A stretch of DNA of 64,000 nt from assembly GCF_001269425.1 (NCBI RefSeq), contig NZ_CP011787.1, positions 124,001 to 188,000 on the forward strand, written 5' to 3'. The notes beneath the pieces were generated by a model that was not told where the DNA came from, made no database searches, and saw only the letters and a list, made by a program, of their open reading frames with translations. Positions 52,511-62,895 of this stretch are shown in pieces; the stretch's first letter is position 1, and every line of letters starts with the position of its first letter. The DNA comes from Candidatus Palibaumannia cicadellinicola. GTDB lineage: Bacteria > Pseudomonadota > Gammaproteobacteria > Enterobacterales > Enterobacteriaceae. A program made the translations under genes and the position numbers.

Positions 52511-53770
52511 CTAATAGCGTTTCATCATATCAAAAAATTCATCATTAGTTTTAGTCATTGCTAACTTATTAATAAGAAATTCCATGGCATCAATTTCACT
52601 CATAGGATGAATAATTTTACGTAAAATCCACATTTTTTGTAGTTCTTCCTGAGTAGTAAGTAATTCTTCTTTACGGGTACCTGATCTATTGTAGTCTATT
52701 GCTGGAAAGACACGTTTTTCAGCAATTTTGCGAGATAAGTGTAATTCCATATTCCCAGTGCCTTTGAATTCTTCATAAATAACTTCATCCATTTTTGAAC
52801 CAGTATCAATTAGTGCAGTAGCAATTATCGTTAAGCTACCACCATCTTCTATATTACGCGCAGCACCAAAAAAACGTTTAGGACGATGTAGGGCATTAGC
52901 ATCTACCCCACCAGTCAAAACTTTTCCTGAGGCAGGTACTACGGTATTATAGGCGCGTGCTAAGCGAGTTATAGAGTCTAATAATATTATTACATCTTTT
53001 TTATGCTCAACGAGGCGCTTGGCTTTTTCTATAACCATTTCTGCTACTTGCACATGGCGTGTAGCAGGCTCATCAAATGTTGATGCAATTACTTCACCTT
53101 TTACTAGTCGCTGCATTTCTGTAACTTCTTCTGGACGTTCGTCGATTAATAATACTATCAGCACGCAATCAGGATAATTGTAGGTAATACTTTGCGCAAT
53201 ATTTTGCATTAGCATCGTTTTACCTGCTTTAGGTGGCGCTACTATTAGACCACGTTGACCACGCCCAATAGGGGATGCTAAGTCTAGTACACGAGCGGTT
53301 AAATCTTCAGTAGATCCGTTACCACGCTCCATACGTAGACGTACGTTAGCATGCAAAGGGGTTAGGTTTTCGAACAAAATTTTATTACGAGAATTTTCTG
53401 GTTTATCGTAGTTAACATCATTTACCTTCAACAAAGCAAAGTAGCGTTCGCTTTCTTTTGGCGGCCTAATTTTGCCAGAAATAGTATCGCCAGTACGTAG
53501 ATTAAAACGGCGAATCTGGCTAGGAGAAACATAGATATCATCAGGACCTGCTAGGTAGGAACTATCACTAGAGCGCAAAAAGCCAAATCCATCTTGCAGA
53601 ATTTCTAAGACACCATCGCCAAAGATATCTTCTCCACTTTTTGCGTGTTGCTTAAGCGTAGCGAAAATTATATCCTGTTTACGCATGCGGGCTAGGTTTT
53701 CGAGTCCCATCTTCTCGCCGATTATAACTAACTCAGAAACTGGCGTATTTTTTAATTCTGTAAGGTTCAT
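52511..53770 (-). CDS. rho: transcription termination factor Rho
   Basis: Hexameric RNA translocase that terminates transcription. Exactly 419 residues, as in E. coli. N-terminal RNA-binding domain ([20 protein letters not shown]), Walker [10 protein letters not shown] near 179, Walker [10 protein letters not shown] near 261, the Q and R loops and the C-terminal DEFFDMMKR. One of the best-conserved proteins here. The ATG follows AGAACCCACC, as in E. coli. Few intrinsic terminators are visible in this window, which makes Rho the likely main terminator. Confidence 0.98.
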   Translation of the reverse strand: MNLTELKNTPVSELVIIGEKMGLENLARMRKQDIIFATLKQHAKSGEDIFGDGVLEILQDGFGFLRSSDSSYLAGPDDIYVSPSQIRRFNLRTGDTISGKIRPPKESERYFALLKVNDVNYDKPENSRNKILFENLTPLHANVRLRMERGNGSTEDLTARVLDLASPIGRGQRGLIVAPPKAGKTMLMQNIAQSITYNYPDCVLIVLLIDERPEEVTEMQRLVKGEVIASTFDEPATRHVQVAEMVIEKAKRLVEHKKDVIILLDSITRLARAYNTVVPASGKVLTGGVDANALHRPKRFFGAARNIEDGGSLTIIATALIDTGSKMDEVIYEEFKGTGNMELHLSRKIAEKRVFPAIDYNRSGTRKEELLTTQEELQKMWILRKIIHPMSEIDAMEFLINKLAMTKTNDEFFDMMKRY

Positions 53771-53981
53771 AATGGTGGGTTCTTAAACTAGGGGTATATA
53801 TCGCACTAATGTTATTTTTTATAAAAATAGCCTATTTAAGGCTAATAAATAACTTTGTAGTTAAATTTTAATAAGCAGTACTGCAAGTTTTTTGTTTTTT
53901 TATAGTTTAAATGATAGTATTTATCATATAGCATGTTTCTCCCATAGAGAAACAAATAGTAAATATAAGTACAGTAATAAG

Positions 53982-54320
53982 TTAAATAAATGAAATATGT
54001 GCTTTAATGAAATTTTTTAGTTGTCCTTTTGATAAAGCGCCTACTTTAGTTGCTACTACTTCTCCATTTCTAAATAAACAAAAGGTTGGAATACTACGAA
54101 TACCATACTTTGTTGCTATTACTTGGTTTTCTTCTATGTTTACTTTTGCCACAATAATCTTACCTTGGAATTCATTAGCGATTTCAGATATTATTGGTGC
54201 TATCATATTACATGGACCACACCATTCTGCCCAAAAGTCAACCAGAAATAATCCTTCTTTCTGAAGTATATTTGTTACGAAACAATCATTATTACTAATA
54301 TTAATTATATTTTCGTTCAT
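53982..54320 (-). CDS. trxA: thioredoxin 1
   Basis: Disulfide reductase donor to ribonucleotide reductase and other enzymes. I choose the ATG at 54320 ([10 protein letters not shown]), with AAGGAG about 12 bases upstream; an open extension of 22 codons upstream has no family match. 112 residues (E. coli 109). Active site WAEWCGPC, cis-proline IPTF and the C-terminal [13 protein letters not shown] are intact. trxA-rho is the E. coli order. With grxC disabled this may be the main small thiol reductant. Confidence 0.97.
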   Translation of the reverse strand: MNENIINISNNDCFVTNILQKEGLFLVDFWAEWCGPCNMIAPIISEIANEFQGKIIVAKVNIEENQVIATKYGIRSIPTFCLFRNGEVVATKVGALSKGQLKNFIKAHISFI

Positions 54321-54949
54321 TTTTACTACGTTACTCCTTAACATAACGCTAACTACTATTAAATCAATGACTGACAATAAATGCAATAGTTAATAGTTAA
54401 TTATATCTAAACTTAGAAAGGATCAATAGTATGTTGTTGACAAGTTGATAAAATCATAAGCACAAACAATAAAAATAATTTGTGATATGACTATCAATAC
54501 AAGTTATATAGTGACTATAACTAACTACAAACTTAGTTAACCTAGCTTTGTAGTAATACTACTTATGCTGAAGTAGTAATAATTTTTTATAATTAAAAAT
54601 TTTTATTTGCTGGATGATTAGACTAATCATTGATCCTATCACAAATATCTCTTTTTCTAGATACTATTATAATGCAATGCGCGTATAAATTTTACTAATT
54701 ATATATAAAATACTATTCATTGATTTGTTCAATAATATCTATATCCTAGTAGATTATTAAGTATAATTAATGCAAGTTAGTTGATTTAAAAAACCATTTT
54801 ATATTATTATTTGCTCTATCCATCACTGCTCCTGCTATTAATAATGCGCTACGTTTCGACTAATACCTAGTAATAAGTAACTTATTTTGTATAGGTATAG
54901 GTTATTTTAGTTATATGGTAACTAATGTGATAGTTACTAATAATTGTTA
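54321..54949. other. long gap trxA/bamD
   Basis: About 630 bases without a readable gene. rhlB is the E. coli neighbour of trxA and raiA that of bamD; neither can be recognised. A 17-bp inverted repeat ATGATTAGACTAATCAT lies at 54614-54630. Bases 54950-55011 carry the out-of-frame end of bamD. Confidence 0.5.
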
Positions 54950-55011
54950 TTAGTTATTTATATTATTGGCATTTAAAGCAATAATTTTCGCGACTTTTTC
55001 TGCCTGACTGT

Positions 55012-55713
55012 TTAGTTGCAGTTTTTATAAGCATTTTCCATATACGGTAAAGCTTTGTATGTATAATTAGTATCAGGAAAATTACTTAGCATGTTATCAA
55101 CTCTGTTGACAACAGCTATATAAGCTCCTATATTTGAATAATATTTCACTAAATAAAGTTCATGCTTAGCTAATCTGTGTTTTAGATAAATTAAACGTTT
55201 GATAGCGTATATAGCATACTTGCTATTTGGAAAATTATAAATAATTTTTTTAAAATTATCAAAAGCAGCACGAGCATGTCCTGGATCTCGTTCATAGTCA
55301 TTAACACATAATAATTTTAGCAATAATCTGTCATCTATCGCCATCTCAATGAGACCCAGCATGTAGAGCACATAGTCAATGTTAGGATGTGTAGGATAAT
55401 TCAATAAAAAACTATCAATAATTTTTTTTGAATTTTTTAGTTTATATATTTTATAATATGCGTAGATTAAATCTAGCTGTACCTGTTGCGTATAGTTACC
55501 TAAAGTATAATAATGATCTAATGTTTCTAATTGTTTAATTGCGTCCTTGTAGTGACCACCCTGTAGTTTATGCCGGGCTGATTGATAAATTTCTTCTTGA
55601 AGTTTATCGTAAACATTAGATCTGTTGTGAGAACAAGCAACCAGTATTAGGCTTATGGTGATAAACAATAAATTGTTAATACTGATTATTAATTGTTTTA
55701 GTGTTCTTAACAT
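55012..55713 (-). CDS. bamD: outer membrane assembly lipoprotein BamD, C terminus frameshifted
   Basis: Essential lipoprotein of the BAM complex, which folds beta barrels into the outer membrane. A signal peptide ends in the lipobox LVAC (Cys27). TPR repeats follow (QLDLIYAYYKIY, THPNIDYVLYMLGL, HARAAFDNFKKII). The frame stops after MENAYKNCN, giving 233 residues. Adding one A to the A5 run at 55022-55026 would restore AYKKLQLNSQAEKVAKII and a stop at 54950, matching AYRQMQMNAQAEKVAKII of E. coli. The loss therefore removes about 20 conserved C-terminal residues. Probably functional but truncated, or rescued by slippage. Confidence 0.93.
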   Translation of the reverse strand: MLRTLKQLIISINNLLFITISLILVACSHNRSNVYDKLQEEIYQSARHKLQGGHYKDAIKQLETLDHYYTLGNYTQQVQLDLIYAYYKIYKLKNSKKIIDSFLLNYPTHPNIDYVLYMLGLIEMAIDDRLLLKLLCVNDYERDPGHARAAFDNFKKIIYNFPNSKYAIYAIKRLIYLKHRLAKHELYLVKYYSNIGAYIAVVNRVDNMLSNFPDTNYTYKALPYMENAYKNCN

Positions 55714-55804
55714 TTTTATCTTGCCGAATAAGAACTATATCTTATAACACCGCATTTTAAATTATTTTATTGTAACAACCTAACTTTAATTAAGAGATTT
55801 TAAT

Positions 55805-56776
55805 ATGGCGCAAAAAAGTTACCTAATGGTAAAGGTTAATCATCAACCATTAGCGCAGCGTTTAGATAAAGTTATGGTAAAATTATTCTCTAATTATTCG
55901 CGCTCAAAAATTAAAAGCTGGATATTAAATGGACACGTGATGGTCAATGGTCAGGTAAATGTAGTACCAAAACAAAAGATTATTGGTGGAGAAACCATTG
56001 AATTATTGTTAGTAAAAGAAGATCCACAGTACTTGCAAGCTCAAAACATTAAGTTAAATATTGTGTATGAAGATGAATACATTATTGTAATCAACAAACA
56101 AAAAAATATAGTTGTGCATTCTGGTGCTGGTCATGTTGATGGTACTATTCTTAATGCTTTACTTTATTATTATCCTCCTATTGTTAAGTTGCCACGTGCT
56201 GGTATCGTCCATAGGTTAGACAAGGATACTACAGGTTTAATGATTATCGCTAAAACATTAACTGCATATACTAGATTAGTAGATTTATTAAAGACTAGAA
56301 ATATTACCCGTGAATATGAAGCTATTACCATTGGGACAATGACTGCAGGAGGCACAGTAGCACAGCCTATTGCACGACATGCCATAAAACGTACTCATAT
56401 GACAGTCAATTGTATTGGTAAACCTGCGGTCACGCACTACCGTATTATTGAGCATTTTCGTGCACACACTAGGCTACGTTTAAGGTTAGAAACCGGTCGT
56501 ACCCATCAGATTCGCGTACATATGGCTTATATAAATCACCCTTTAGTAGGTGATAAGTTGTATAGTTACAGAAAGTATCAATTGAAATGTACAGGTAAAA
56601 AAATAGAAATAGAAAAAAAAATTTGGAGTATATTCGATCGTCAGGCATTACATGCAACTATGCTAAGACTTAATCATCCTATTACTAATATAGAGATGGA
56701 ATGGCATGCAGCGTTGCCACAGGATATGTTGGAGCTTGTTTATGCGCTAAAAGCTGATATGCAGAATCCTTTATAG
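55805..56776 (+). CDS. rluD: 23S rRNA pseudouridine synthase RluD
   Basis: Forms pseudouridines 1911, 1915 and 1917 of helix 69, the only such enzyme whose loss strongly affects growth in E. coli. 323 residues (E. coli 326). S4-type RNA-binding domain at about 14-75 (SRSKIKSWILNGHVMVNG), catalytic aspartate in HRLDKDTTGL near 139, and RLETGRTHQIRVHM. Divergent from bamD; clpB follows after 73 bases, yfiH being lost. Confidence 0.96.
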   Translation: MAQKSYLMVKVNHQPLAQRLDKVMVKLFSNYSRSKIKSWILNGHVMVNGQVNVVPKQKIIGGETIELLLVKEDPQYLQAQNIKLNIVYEDEYIIVINKQKNIVVHSGAGHVDGTILNALLYYYPPIVKLPRAGIVHRLDKDTTGLMIIAKTLTAYTRLVDLLKTRNITREYEAITIGTMTAGGTVAQPIARHAIKRTHMTVNCIGKPAVTHYRIIEHFRAHTRLRLRLETGRTHQIRVHMAYINHPLVGDKLYSYRKYQLKCTGKKIEIEKKIWSIFDRQALHATMLRLNHPITNIEMEWHAALPQDMLELVYALKADMQNPL

Positions 56777-56849
56777 GATCATGAACTTAAAAAAATAATA
56801 TAGCAGCATATTATTATATATAGCTATTTTGACAAGTCTTGGAGGCATT

Positions 56850-59432
56850 ATGCGTTTGGATAGTTTTACCAATGAATTTCAATTAGTAATTCTAGAAGCT
56901 CAGTCATTAGCTATTAGGCAATCAAATAAATTCTTTGAACCTTTACATTTAATGGTAATTTTTCTTAACAAAGAAGATGGAACAGTATGTCAGTTACTAA
57001 AATATGCTGGTGTGAATACTTCAAAATTGAAGGTAGTTGTTGACCAACAATATAAAAATTTACCAAAAATACATAGTAGTACTACTAGTAATAGTATACA
57101 ACCATCGCAAGATTTGTTAAGTCTATTGAATAGATGTGAACAACTGGCTCAAAAACGTTTTGATAGTTTTATTTCATCTGAGCTATTTATTCTAGCATCG
57201 ATTGAGTCGCATGGTATCTTAGCAGACCTACTAAAAAAATATGGGGCAACGATAATATCAATTAACCAAGCAATAGAAAAAATTCGTAGTGGTCAGAAAG
57301 TCACAGATATAGATGCAGAACAACAGCGTCAAGCACTAAAAAAATTTACTATTAATCTTACTGAGCGCGCTGAACAAGGAAAATTAGATCCTGTAATAGG
57401 CCGTGACGAAGAAATACGACGTACTATCCAAGTGTTGCAGCGACGCACCAAAAATAATCCAGTACTAATAGGAGAACCAGGGGTTGGTAAAACAGCTATC
57501 GTAGAAGGACTGGCCCAGCGTATAGTAAATGGTGAAGTTCCTGAATTACTTAAAAATAATAAGGTACTGTCGCTAGACATGGGATCACTAATAGCTGGTG
57601 CAAAGTACCGCGGTGAATTCGAAGAAAGGCTAAAAAGCTTACTAAAAGATCTATCAACACAAGAAGGTGATATAATTTTATTCATTGACGAATTACATAC
57701 TATAGTCGGAGCAGGTAAAACTGATGGTGCTCTGGATGCCAGTAACATGCTAAAACCAGCACTTTCCCGTGGTGAATTACATTGCGTTGGCGCTACTACA
57801 TTGAATGAGTATCGTTCCTTTATTGAGAAAGATGCTGCTTTGGAAAGGCGTTTTCAGAAAGTATTAGTTGTTGAGCCTTCTGTGGAAAGCACTATTGCTA
57901 TTCTACGTGGTCTAAAAGAGAGATATGAGTTACATCACAACGTACAAATTACAGATCCTGCTATAGTAGCCGCAGCTATGTTATCTAATCGCTATATAGC
58001 AGATAGACAATTACCAGATAAAGCCATTGACCTGATCGATGAGGCAGCATCCAGTATTCGTATGCAGATTGATTCTAAACCTGAAAAATTAGATCTACTA
58101 GAGCGAAGAATTATTCAGTTGAAGCTTGAACAACAGGCACTAAATAAAGAAACAGATGATGCTAGCCTTAAACGTCTAGCTATTATTAATGAAGAGCTAG
58201 AAAAAAAAGAATGCGAGTACTCTGAACTTGAATATAAATGGAAAACTGAGAAATCTTCCTTATCTGGTACCCAACAGCTAAAAAAAGAACTAGAACAAAA
58301 TAAAATATATCTAGAGCAGGCACGTCGTATCGGAGATTTAGCAAGAATGTCCGAACTACAATATGGAAAAATTCCTGAGCTAGAAAAAAAATTAGCGGTA
58401 GTATCGCAATCTGAAGAAAAAAATATTAGTTTATTACGTAACAAAGTTACAGATATTGAAATAGCTGAAGTATTGTCACGTTGGACAGGTATCCCAGTAT
58501 TGCGAATGTTAGAAAGCGAGCGAGTGAAACTTCTTAGAATAGAACAAGATCTACATAAAAAAGTAGTAGGCCAGAATGAAGCAGTAGAAGCTATTTCTAA
58601 CGCGATACGCAGGAGTAAAACTGGAATTTCAGATCCTAATAGGCCAGTTGGTTCTTTTATGTTCCTAGGTCCTACTGGAGTAGGAAAGACAGAGCTATGT
58701 AAAGCTCTAGCTAATTTTCTTTTTAATAGCGATACAGCAATCGTACGTATTGATATGTCTGAGTTTATGGAAAAACATTCAGTATCACGTATAATAGGTG
58801 CTCCTCCAGGATATATTGGTTATGAAGAAGGGGGTTATCTTACCGAGACAGTACGCCGTAGACCTTACTCAGTTATTCTACTGGACGAAATAGAGAAAGC
58901 TCATCATGACGTTTTTAATATTTTACTGCAAGTACTAGAAGATGGAAGGTTAACTGATGGTCATGGACGTACTGTTAATTTCCGTAATACAATAGTCATT
59001 ATGACATCAAACCTAGGGTCAGATATTATTCATGAACGTTTCAGTCAACTTAATTACCAGAAAATAAAAAATCTAGTTTTGGATGTTGTTAGTCATCATT
59101 TTAGACCTGAATTTATTAATCGTATAGACGATATTGTTGTGTTTCATCCGCTAGACCATGAACATATTATGCAAATTGCACAGATACAGCTAAACATTCT
59201 TTCTAAACGTTTGGAAGAACAGGGTATCTTCATTACTATCAGCGAAGAAATACTATCATATTTAGGTCAAATAGGTTTTGATCCGGTTTACGGCGCGCGG
59301 CAATTAAAAAGAACTATACAGCAGAAAATAGCTAACCCATTATCAATGCAAATTCTTGCAGGCAAATTACAAATAGGTAAACCAATAAAATTCTCTATTT
59401 CTAGAGAAAATAATATTATAGCTCATCAGTAG
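56850..59432 (+). CDS. clpB: disaggregase ClpB
   Basis: AAA+ chaperone that recovers aggregated proteins with DnaK. The ATG at 56850 ([10 protein letters not shown]) has GGAGG four bases before it and matches E. coli; an upstream in-frame start would add seven foreign residues. 860 residues. N domain, first ATPase ([13 protein letters not shown] near 206), the coiled-coil M domain about 410-520, second ATPase ([11 protein letters not shown] near 605) and [10 protein letters not shown]. No sigma-32 promoter was recognised upstream. Its stop is two bases from the rplS stop. Confidence 0.97.
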   Translation: MRLDSFTNEFQLVILEAQSLAIRQSNKFFEPLHLMVIFLNKEDGTVCQLLKYAGVNTSKLKVVVDQQYKNLPKIHSSTTSNSIQPSQDLLSLLNRCEQLAQKRFDSFISSELFILASIESHGILADLLKKYGATIISINQAIEKIRSGQKVTDIDAEQQRQALKKFTINLTERAEQGKLDPVIGRDEEIRRTIQVLQRRTKNNPVLIGEPGVGKTAIVEGLAQRIVNGEVPELLKNNKVLSLDMGSLIAGAKYRGEFEERLKSLLKDLSTQEGDIILFIDELHTIVGAGKTDGALDASNMLKPALSRGELHCVGATTLNEYRSFIEKDAALERRFQKVLVVEPSVESTIAILRGLKERYELHHNVQITDPAIVAAAMLSNRYIADRQLPDKAIDLIDEAASSIRMQIDSKPEKLDLLERRIIQLKLEQQALNKETDDASLKRLAIINEELEKKECEYSELEYKWKTEKSSLSGTQQLKKELEQNKIYLEQARRIGDLARMSELQYGKIPELEKKLAVVSQSEEKNISLLRNKVTDIEIAEVLSRWTGIPVLRMLESERVKLLRIEQDLHKKVVGQNEAVEAISNAIRRSKTGISDPNRPVGSFMFLGPTGVGKTELCKALANFLFNSDTAIVRIDMSEFMEKHSVSRIIGAPPGYIGYEEGGYLTETVRRRPYSVILLDEIEKAHHDVFNILLQVLEDGRLTDGHGRTVNFRNTIVIMTSNLGSDIIHERFSQLNYQKIKNLVLDVVSHHFRPEFINRIDDIVVFHPLDHEHIMQIAQIQLNILSKRLEEQGIFITISEEILSYLGQIGFDPVYGARQLKRTIQQKIANPLSMQILAGKLQIGKPIKFSISRENNIIAHQ

Positions 59433-59434
59433 AC

Positions 59435-59812
59435 CTAAGTCATATTATGTTTATGTTTAGTAGTAGTTGTTGTTATACGTTCTTTAATACGCGCAGACTT
59501 ACCGGTACGTTCACGCAGGTAATATAATTTAGCCTTACGAACTAAACCACAACGTTTTACTGTAATACTACTCACTATCGGGGAATGAATCTGGAATATA
59601 CGCTCCACTCCTTCCCCGTGGGAAATTTTACGCACAGTAAATGAAGAATTTAAACCTCTGTTCCTGATAGCAATAATAATACCTTCAAATGATTGTAAAC
59701 GTTTTTTGCTACCTTCAAAAATCCACACCTTAACTTCAACTGAATCACCTGGGCGAAAATATGGTATTTTCTTAATCTGCTCTTGTTCTATATCTAGAAT
59801 AATTTTATTCAC
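59435..59812 (-). CDS. rplS: 50S ribosomal protein L19 with C-terminal extension
   Basis: The GTG at 59812 gives [19 protein letters not shown], matching MSNIIKQLEQEQMK of E. coli, and leaves a 20-base gap after trmD; a longer frame from 59839 would overlap trm[26 protein letters not shown] and [13 protein letters not shown] are typical. E. coli L19 ends RIKERLN (115 residues); here the frame continues with a threonine- and histidine-rich tail, [12 protein letters not shown], to 125 residues. Last gene of rpsP-rimM-trmD-rplS. Confidence 0.95.
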   Translation of the reverse strand: MNKIILDIEQEQIKKIPYFRPGDSVEVKVWIFEGSKKRLQSFEGIIIAIRNRGLNSSFTVRKISHGEGVERIFQIHSPIVSSITVKRCGLVRKAKLYYLRERTGKSARIKERITTTTTKHKHNMT

Positions 59813-59832
59813 AATATTGACCTGACCTATGA

Positions 59833-60585
59833 TTAACATTTACATTTATGTTGATATTCATGCTTAAATTCAGTTAGTAATATTACTTGCTCATCAGTTA
59901 GAGATAAATTAACTAACATTTCAGGTCTTCTAAGCCAAGTACGGCCCAAAGACTGTTTTATACGCCATCTCCTAATCTCAGCATGATTACCAGATAATAA
60001 AACTTTAGGAACTTGTCTACTATCTAATAATTCCGGACGAGTATAATGCGGACAATCAAGTAATCCGTCTGCAAATGAGTCCTCTCTAGCTGAAGTATCG
60101 TGACTAAGTACTCCTGGGATCAATCTAGTAATTGAATCTATGATTATCATGGCGGCTAACTCTCCGCCACTAATTACATAATCACCTATAGACCACTCTT
60201 CATCAATTTCTTTTGCCATTAAACGCTCATCAATACCTTTATAACGACCACATACAAAAATTAACTTCATATATGAAGCTAGCTCATATACTCCTTTTTG
60301 ATCTAATTTTCGTCCCTGAGGGGAAAGATAAATAACTTTAACTCTTTTTCCTGCCTGATATTTAGCTTCATTAATAGCATCCCGTAAGGGTTGCATCATT
60401 AATAACATTCCTGATCCACCGCCATAAGGACGATCATCGACGGTTCTATGCTTATTATTCGAAAAGTCACGTGGACTCCAGCACTGCACATGTAGTAAAC
60501 CATTTTTTACTGCTCGTCCGGTTACTCCATAATCAGTAATGGCACGGAACATTTCTGGTAATAGGCTTATTAAGCCGATCCACAT
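59833..60585 (-). CDS. trmD: tRNA (guanine-37-N1)-methyltransferase
   Basis: SPOUT methyltransferase that prevents +1 frameshifting by modifying G37 next to the anticodon. 250 residues (E. coli 255). [20 protein letters not shown], the SAM-binding knot [23 protein letters not shown] and [15 protein letters not shown], and the C-terminal [18 protein letters not shown] are conserved. Third gene of the operon. Confidence 0.97.
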   Translation of the reverse strand: MWIGLISLLPEMFRAITDYGVTGRAVKNGLLHVQCWSPRDFSNNKHRTVDDRPYGGGSGMLLMMQPLRDAINEAKYQAGKRVKVIYLSPQGRKLDQKGVYELASYMKLIFVCGRYKGIDERLMAKEIDEEWSIGDYVISGGELAAMIIIDSITRLIPGVLSHDTSAREDSFADGLLDCPHYTRPELLDSRQVPKVLLSGNHAEIRRWRIKQSLGRTWLRRPEMLVNLSLTDEQVILLTEFKHEYQHKCKC

Positions 60586-60612
60586 TAGATTATTCCTGGA
60601 GTCAAGTAAATA

Positions 60613-61164
60613 TTAAAAACATTTTTGATCCCAGTTAACTTTAATAATACGATTTGTCAGATCTACTGTTTTAATTACCTGACCATAAAGGAATGGGATT
60701 AGTAAATCATTTTTTTTAGAAAAATATTTTTTTAAATTAGTTTTTACTACCATAACATCATTTGAGCCAGTTTCTATTAAATTAATCACTGTTCCCAGTT
60801 GATCACCATTCAACGTCTCTATTGTGCACCCAATAATATCTTTCCAGTAGTATTCACCGTTAGCAAGATTTGGTAACTGTGAAGCTTCAACTATAATTTG
60901 ACAATTAGTAAATGGTTTTGCTTCTTCTCTATTGTTAATACTATTACTCTTAATAATAATAGTATTATTATGATACTTCCAGTCATCTATAGTAATCTTT
61001 TGCCATGTACCACCTGTACTACTAATATTAATAAACCATGGTTGGTAATCAAAAATACTGTTAGCAGATTGAGTAAATGAAATAATCTTAAGCCAACCTC
61101 TAATACCATAGACTACGCTGATTTTACCTAATACTATAGGATTAATAGGAACGACAGTACTCAT
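60613..61164 (-). CDS. rimM: ribosome maturation factor RimM
   Basis: Assembly factor for the 30S head that binds S19. The ATG at 61164 (MSTVVPINPIVLGKI) gives 183 residues, close to E. coli (182), and lies seven bases after rpsP; an upstream open extension would overlap rpsP. The N-terminal RimM domain (VYGIRGWLKI) and the PRC-barrel (YYWKDIIGCTIE, ETGSNDVMVV, LIPFLYGQVIK) are clear. Confidence 0.95.
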   Translation of the reverse strand: MSTVVPINPIVLGKISVVYGIRGWLKIISFTQSANSIFDYQPWFINISSTGGTWQKITIDDWKYHNNTIIIKSNSINNREEAKPFTNCQIIVEASQLPNLANGEYYWKDIIGCTIETLNGDQLGTVINLIETGSNDVMVVKTNLKKYFSKKNDLLIPFLYGQVIKTVDLTNRIIKVNWDQKCF

Positions 61165-61171
61165 TATTAGT

Positions 61172-61411
61172 TTATTTATTTTTTTTGATAAGTACAGCAA
61201 CTCTTTTTGATAATTGGGCACCCTGACTAAGCCAATATGAAATTCTATTCATATCAAAACGTATATTTTCCGCTTGCCCAGTAGCCAGCGGATTAAAAAA
61301 ACCAACCCTTTCAATAAAGCGACCATCACGCGCATTATGATTATCGGTTACTATTATTTGATAAAATGGGCGTTTTTTAGCTCCGCCACGTGCCAAGCGA
61401 ATTGTTACCAT
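61172..61411 (-). CDS. rpsP: 30S ribosomal protein S16
   Basis: 79 residues (E. coli 82), [20 protein letters not shown] and [13 protein letters not shown]. First gene of the rpsP-rimM-trmD-rplS operon. In E. coli ffh lies just upstream, as here. Confidence 0.97.
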   Translation of the reverse strand: MVTIRLARGGAKKRPFYQIIVTDNHNARDGRFIERVGFFNPLATGQAENIRFDMNRISYWLSQGAQLSKRVAVLIKKNK

Positions 61412-61535
61412 AACTTAACATAATCCTATTTGTATTTTAAAATAACATCTCTCTAAAAATATAATAATCTTTTTAAGATTATAATGCAATTATTACTAGT
61501 TACATTAACTTTATAGTAATCCAGACGGCATCATT

Positions 61536-62876
61536 CTACGCATCATTTTTACTATTCCATCTTTTTTTCATGTTCTTCATCTGCTTAATCATACGTTGTA
61601 GTTCTTCAAACTGTTTTAACAGACGGTTAACATCCTGGACCTGCATACCAGAACCGGCTGCAATACGTCGCTTACGCGAACCTTTAATAATTTCTGGTTT
61701 GCTACGTTCTTGAGCTGTCATTGAAGAAATAATAGCCTCCATCCGTACTAGAATTTTATTATCATGCATTTGCAACTTTAATGAATCTGGTAGTTTACTC
61801 ATTCCTGGTAATTTATTGATCATACTAGCCATACCACCAATATTACGAATTTGCTTAATTTGGTTAAGAAAATCTAGCATATCAAAACTGTCACCATGAT
61901 TTAACTTACTAACTAGCTTGTTAGCTTGTACGCTATCAACCTTACGTTCTATATTTTCAATAAGTGATAATACGTCGCCCATACCAAGGATGCGATCAAC
62001 TAAACGATCAGGGTAGAATTGTTCAAAAGTGTCTAGTTTTTCTCCTAAGCTCAGGAATTTAATAGGTTTTCCGGTAAGATACCTAATAGATAGTGCGGCA
62101 CCGCAGCGCGCGTTACCATCTACTTTAGTCAGAATAACACCAGTTATTGGTAATACTCTATTAAAAACTTTAGCTGACTTAGCTATATCCTGACCAGTCA
62201 TTGCGTCTACCACAAATAAAGTTTCCACTGGTTTAATCGCTGCATGGATACTTATTATTTCATTCATCATGAAATCATTAATATGTAGCCTACCAGCAGT
62301 ATCTACTAATAATACGTCATAAAAATTTTTTTTTGCTTGTATTAGAGCTTGATTAACAATATCCACTGGTTTCTGATAGGTTTGAGAAGAAAAAAAATCT
62401 ATGCCTGCTTGATGTGTCAATATTGATAATTGTTTGATAGCAGATGGTCGGTAAATATCAGCTGATACTGATAGAACTTTTTTATTATTTGTATCACGTA
62501 AATATTTACCTAGTTTTCCAACACTAGTAGTTTTACCAACTCCCTGTTGACCAACTATTAAGACTACTGCTGGTGGTTGAGTAGATAGATTTAGATAGTT
62601 ATTATTATTTCCTATGGCATTTACTAGCTCAATGCGCACAATTTTAATAAACTCTTGTCCAGGAGTGAGGCTATTATTAACTTTATTACTTAAGGCCTTA
62701 TCTTTTACCCTACTAATAAAGTCTTGTACTACTTGCAATGCTACATCTGCTTCAAGTAATGCCATGCGCACTTCACGTAAAGTTTCTTTAATATTAACTT
62801 CTGTTAGGCGTCCCTGGTCGCTTACATTACGTAATGCATTTGATAATTTATCTGATAAATATTTAAATATATTCAT
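61536..62876 (-). CDS. ffh: signal recognition particle protein Ffh, C terminus frameshifted
   Basis: GTPase that binds signal sequences with 4.5S RNA and targets proteins to FtsY and SecYEG. N domain, G domain with GQQGVGKTTS near 107, DTAGRLH near 190, TKVDG near 247, and M domain with the RNA-binding KGSRKRRIAAGSGMQVQDVN. After KQMKNMKK the frame runs on as RWNSKNDA and stops (446 residues). With one A removed from the A7 run at 61562-61568 it would read KKDGIVKMMRRMMPSGLL and stop at 61511, like MKKGGMAKMM of E. coli. The methionine-rich tail is thus replaced by a frameshift. Confidence 0.95.
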   Translation of the reverse strand: MNIFKYLSDKLSNALRNVSDQGRLTEVNIKETLREVRMALLEADVALQVVQDFISRVKDKALSNKVNNSLTPGQEFIKIVRIELVNAIGNNNNYLNLSTQPPAVVLIVGQQGVGKTTSVGKLGKYLRDTNNKKVLSVSADIYRPSAIKQLSILTHQAGIDFFSSQTYQKPVDIVNQALIQAKKNFYDVLLVDTAGRLHINDFMMNEIISIHAAIKPVETLFVVDAMTGQDIAKSAKVFNRVLPITGVILTKVDGNARCGAALSIRYLTGKPIKFLSLGEKLDTFEQFYPDRLVDRILGMGDVLSLIENIERKVDSVQANKLVSKLNHGDSFDMLDFLNQIKQIRNIGGMASMINKLPGMSKLPDSLKLQMHDNKILVRMEAIISSMTAQERSKPEIIKGSRKRRIAAGSGMQVQDVNRLLKQFEELQRMIKQMKNMKKRWNSKNDA

Positions 62877-62895
62877 ATTTTTTTTAAAATATCAT

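Noticed and set aside
54614..54630. 17-bp inverted repeat ATGATTAGACTAATCAT as an operator
   Set aside because: Isolated in a long gap of decaying DNA far from either start codon; kept only as a note.
56777..56849. Sigma-32 promoter before clpB
   Set aside because: No CTTGAAA/CCCCAT pair could be found in the spacer; only a good ribosome site is visible.
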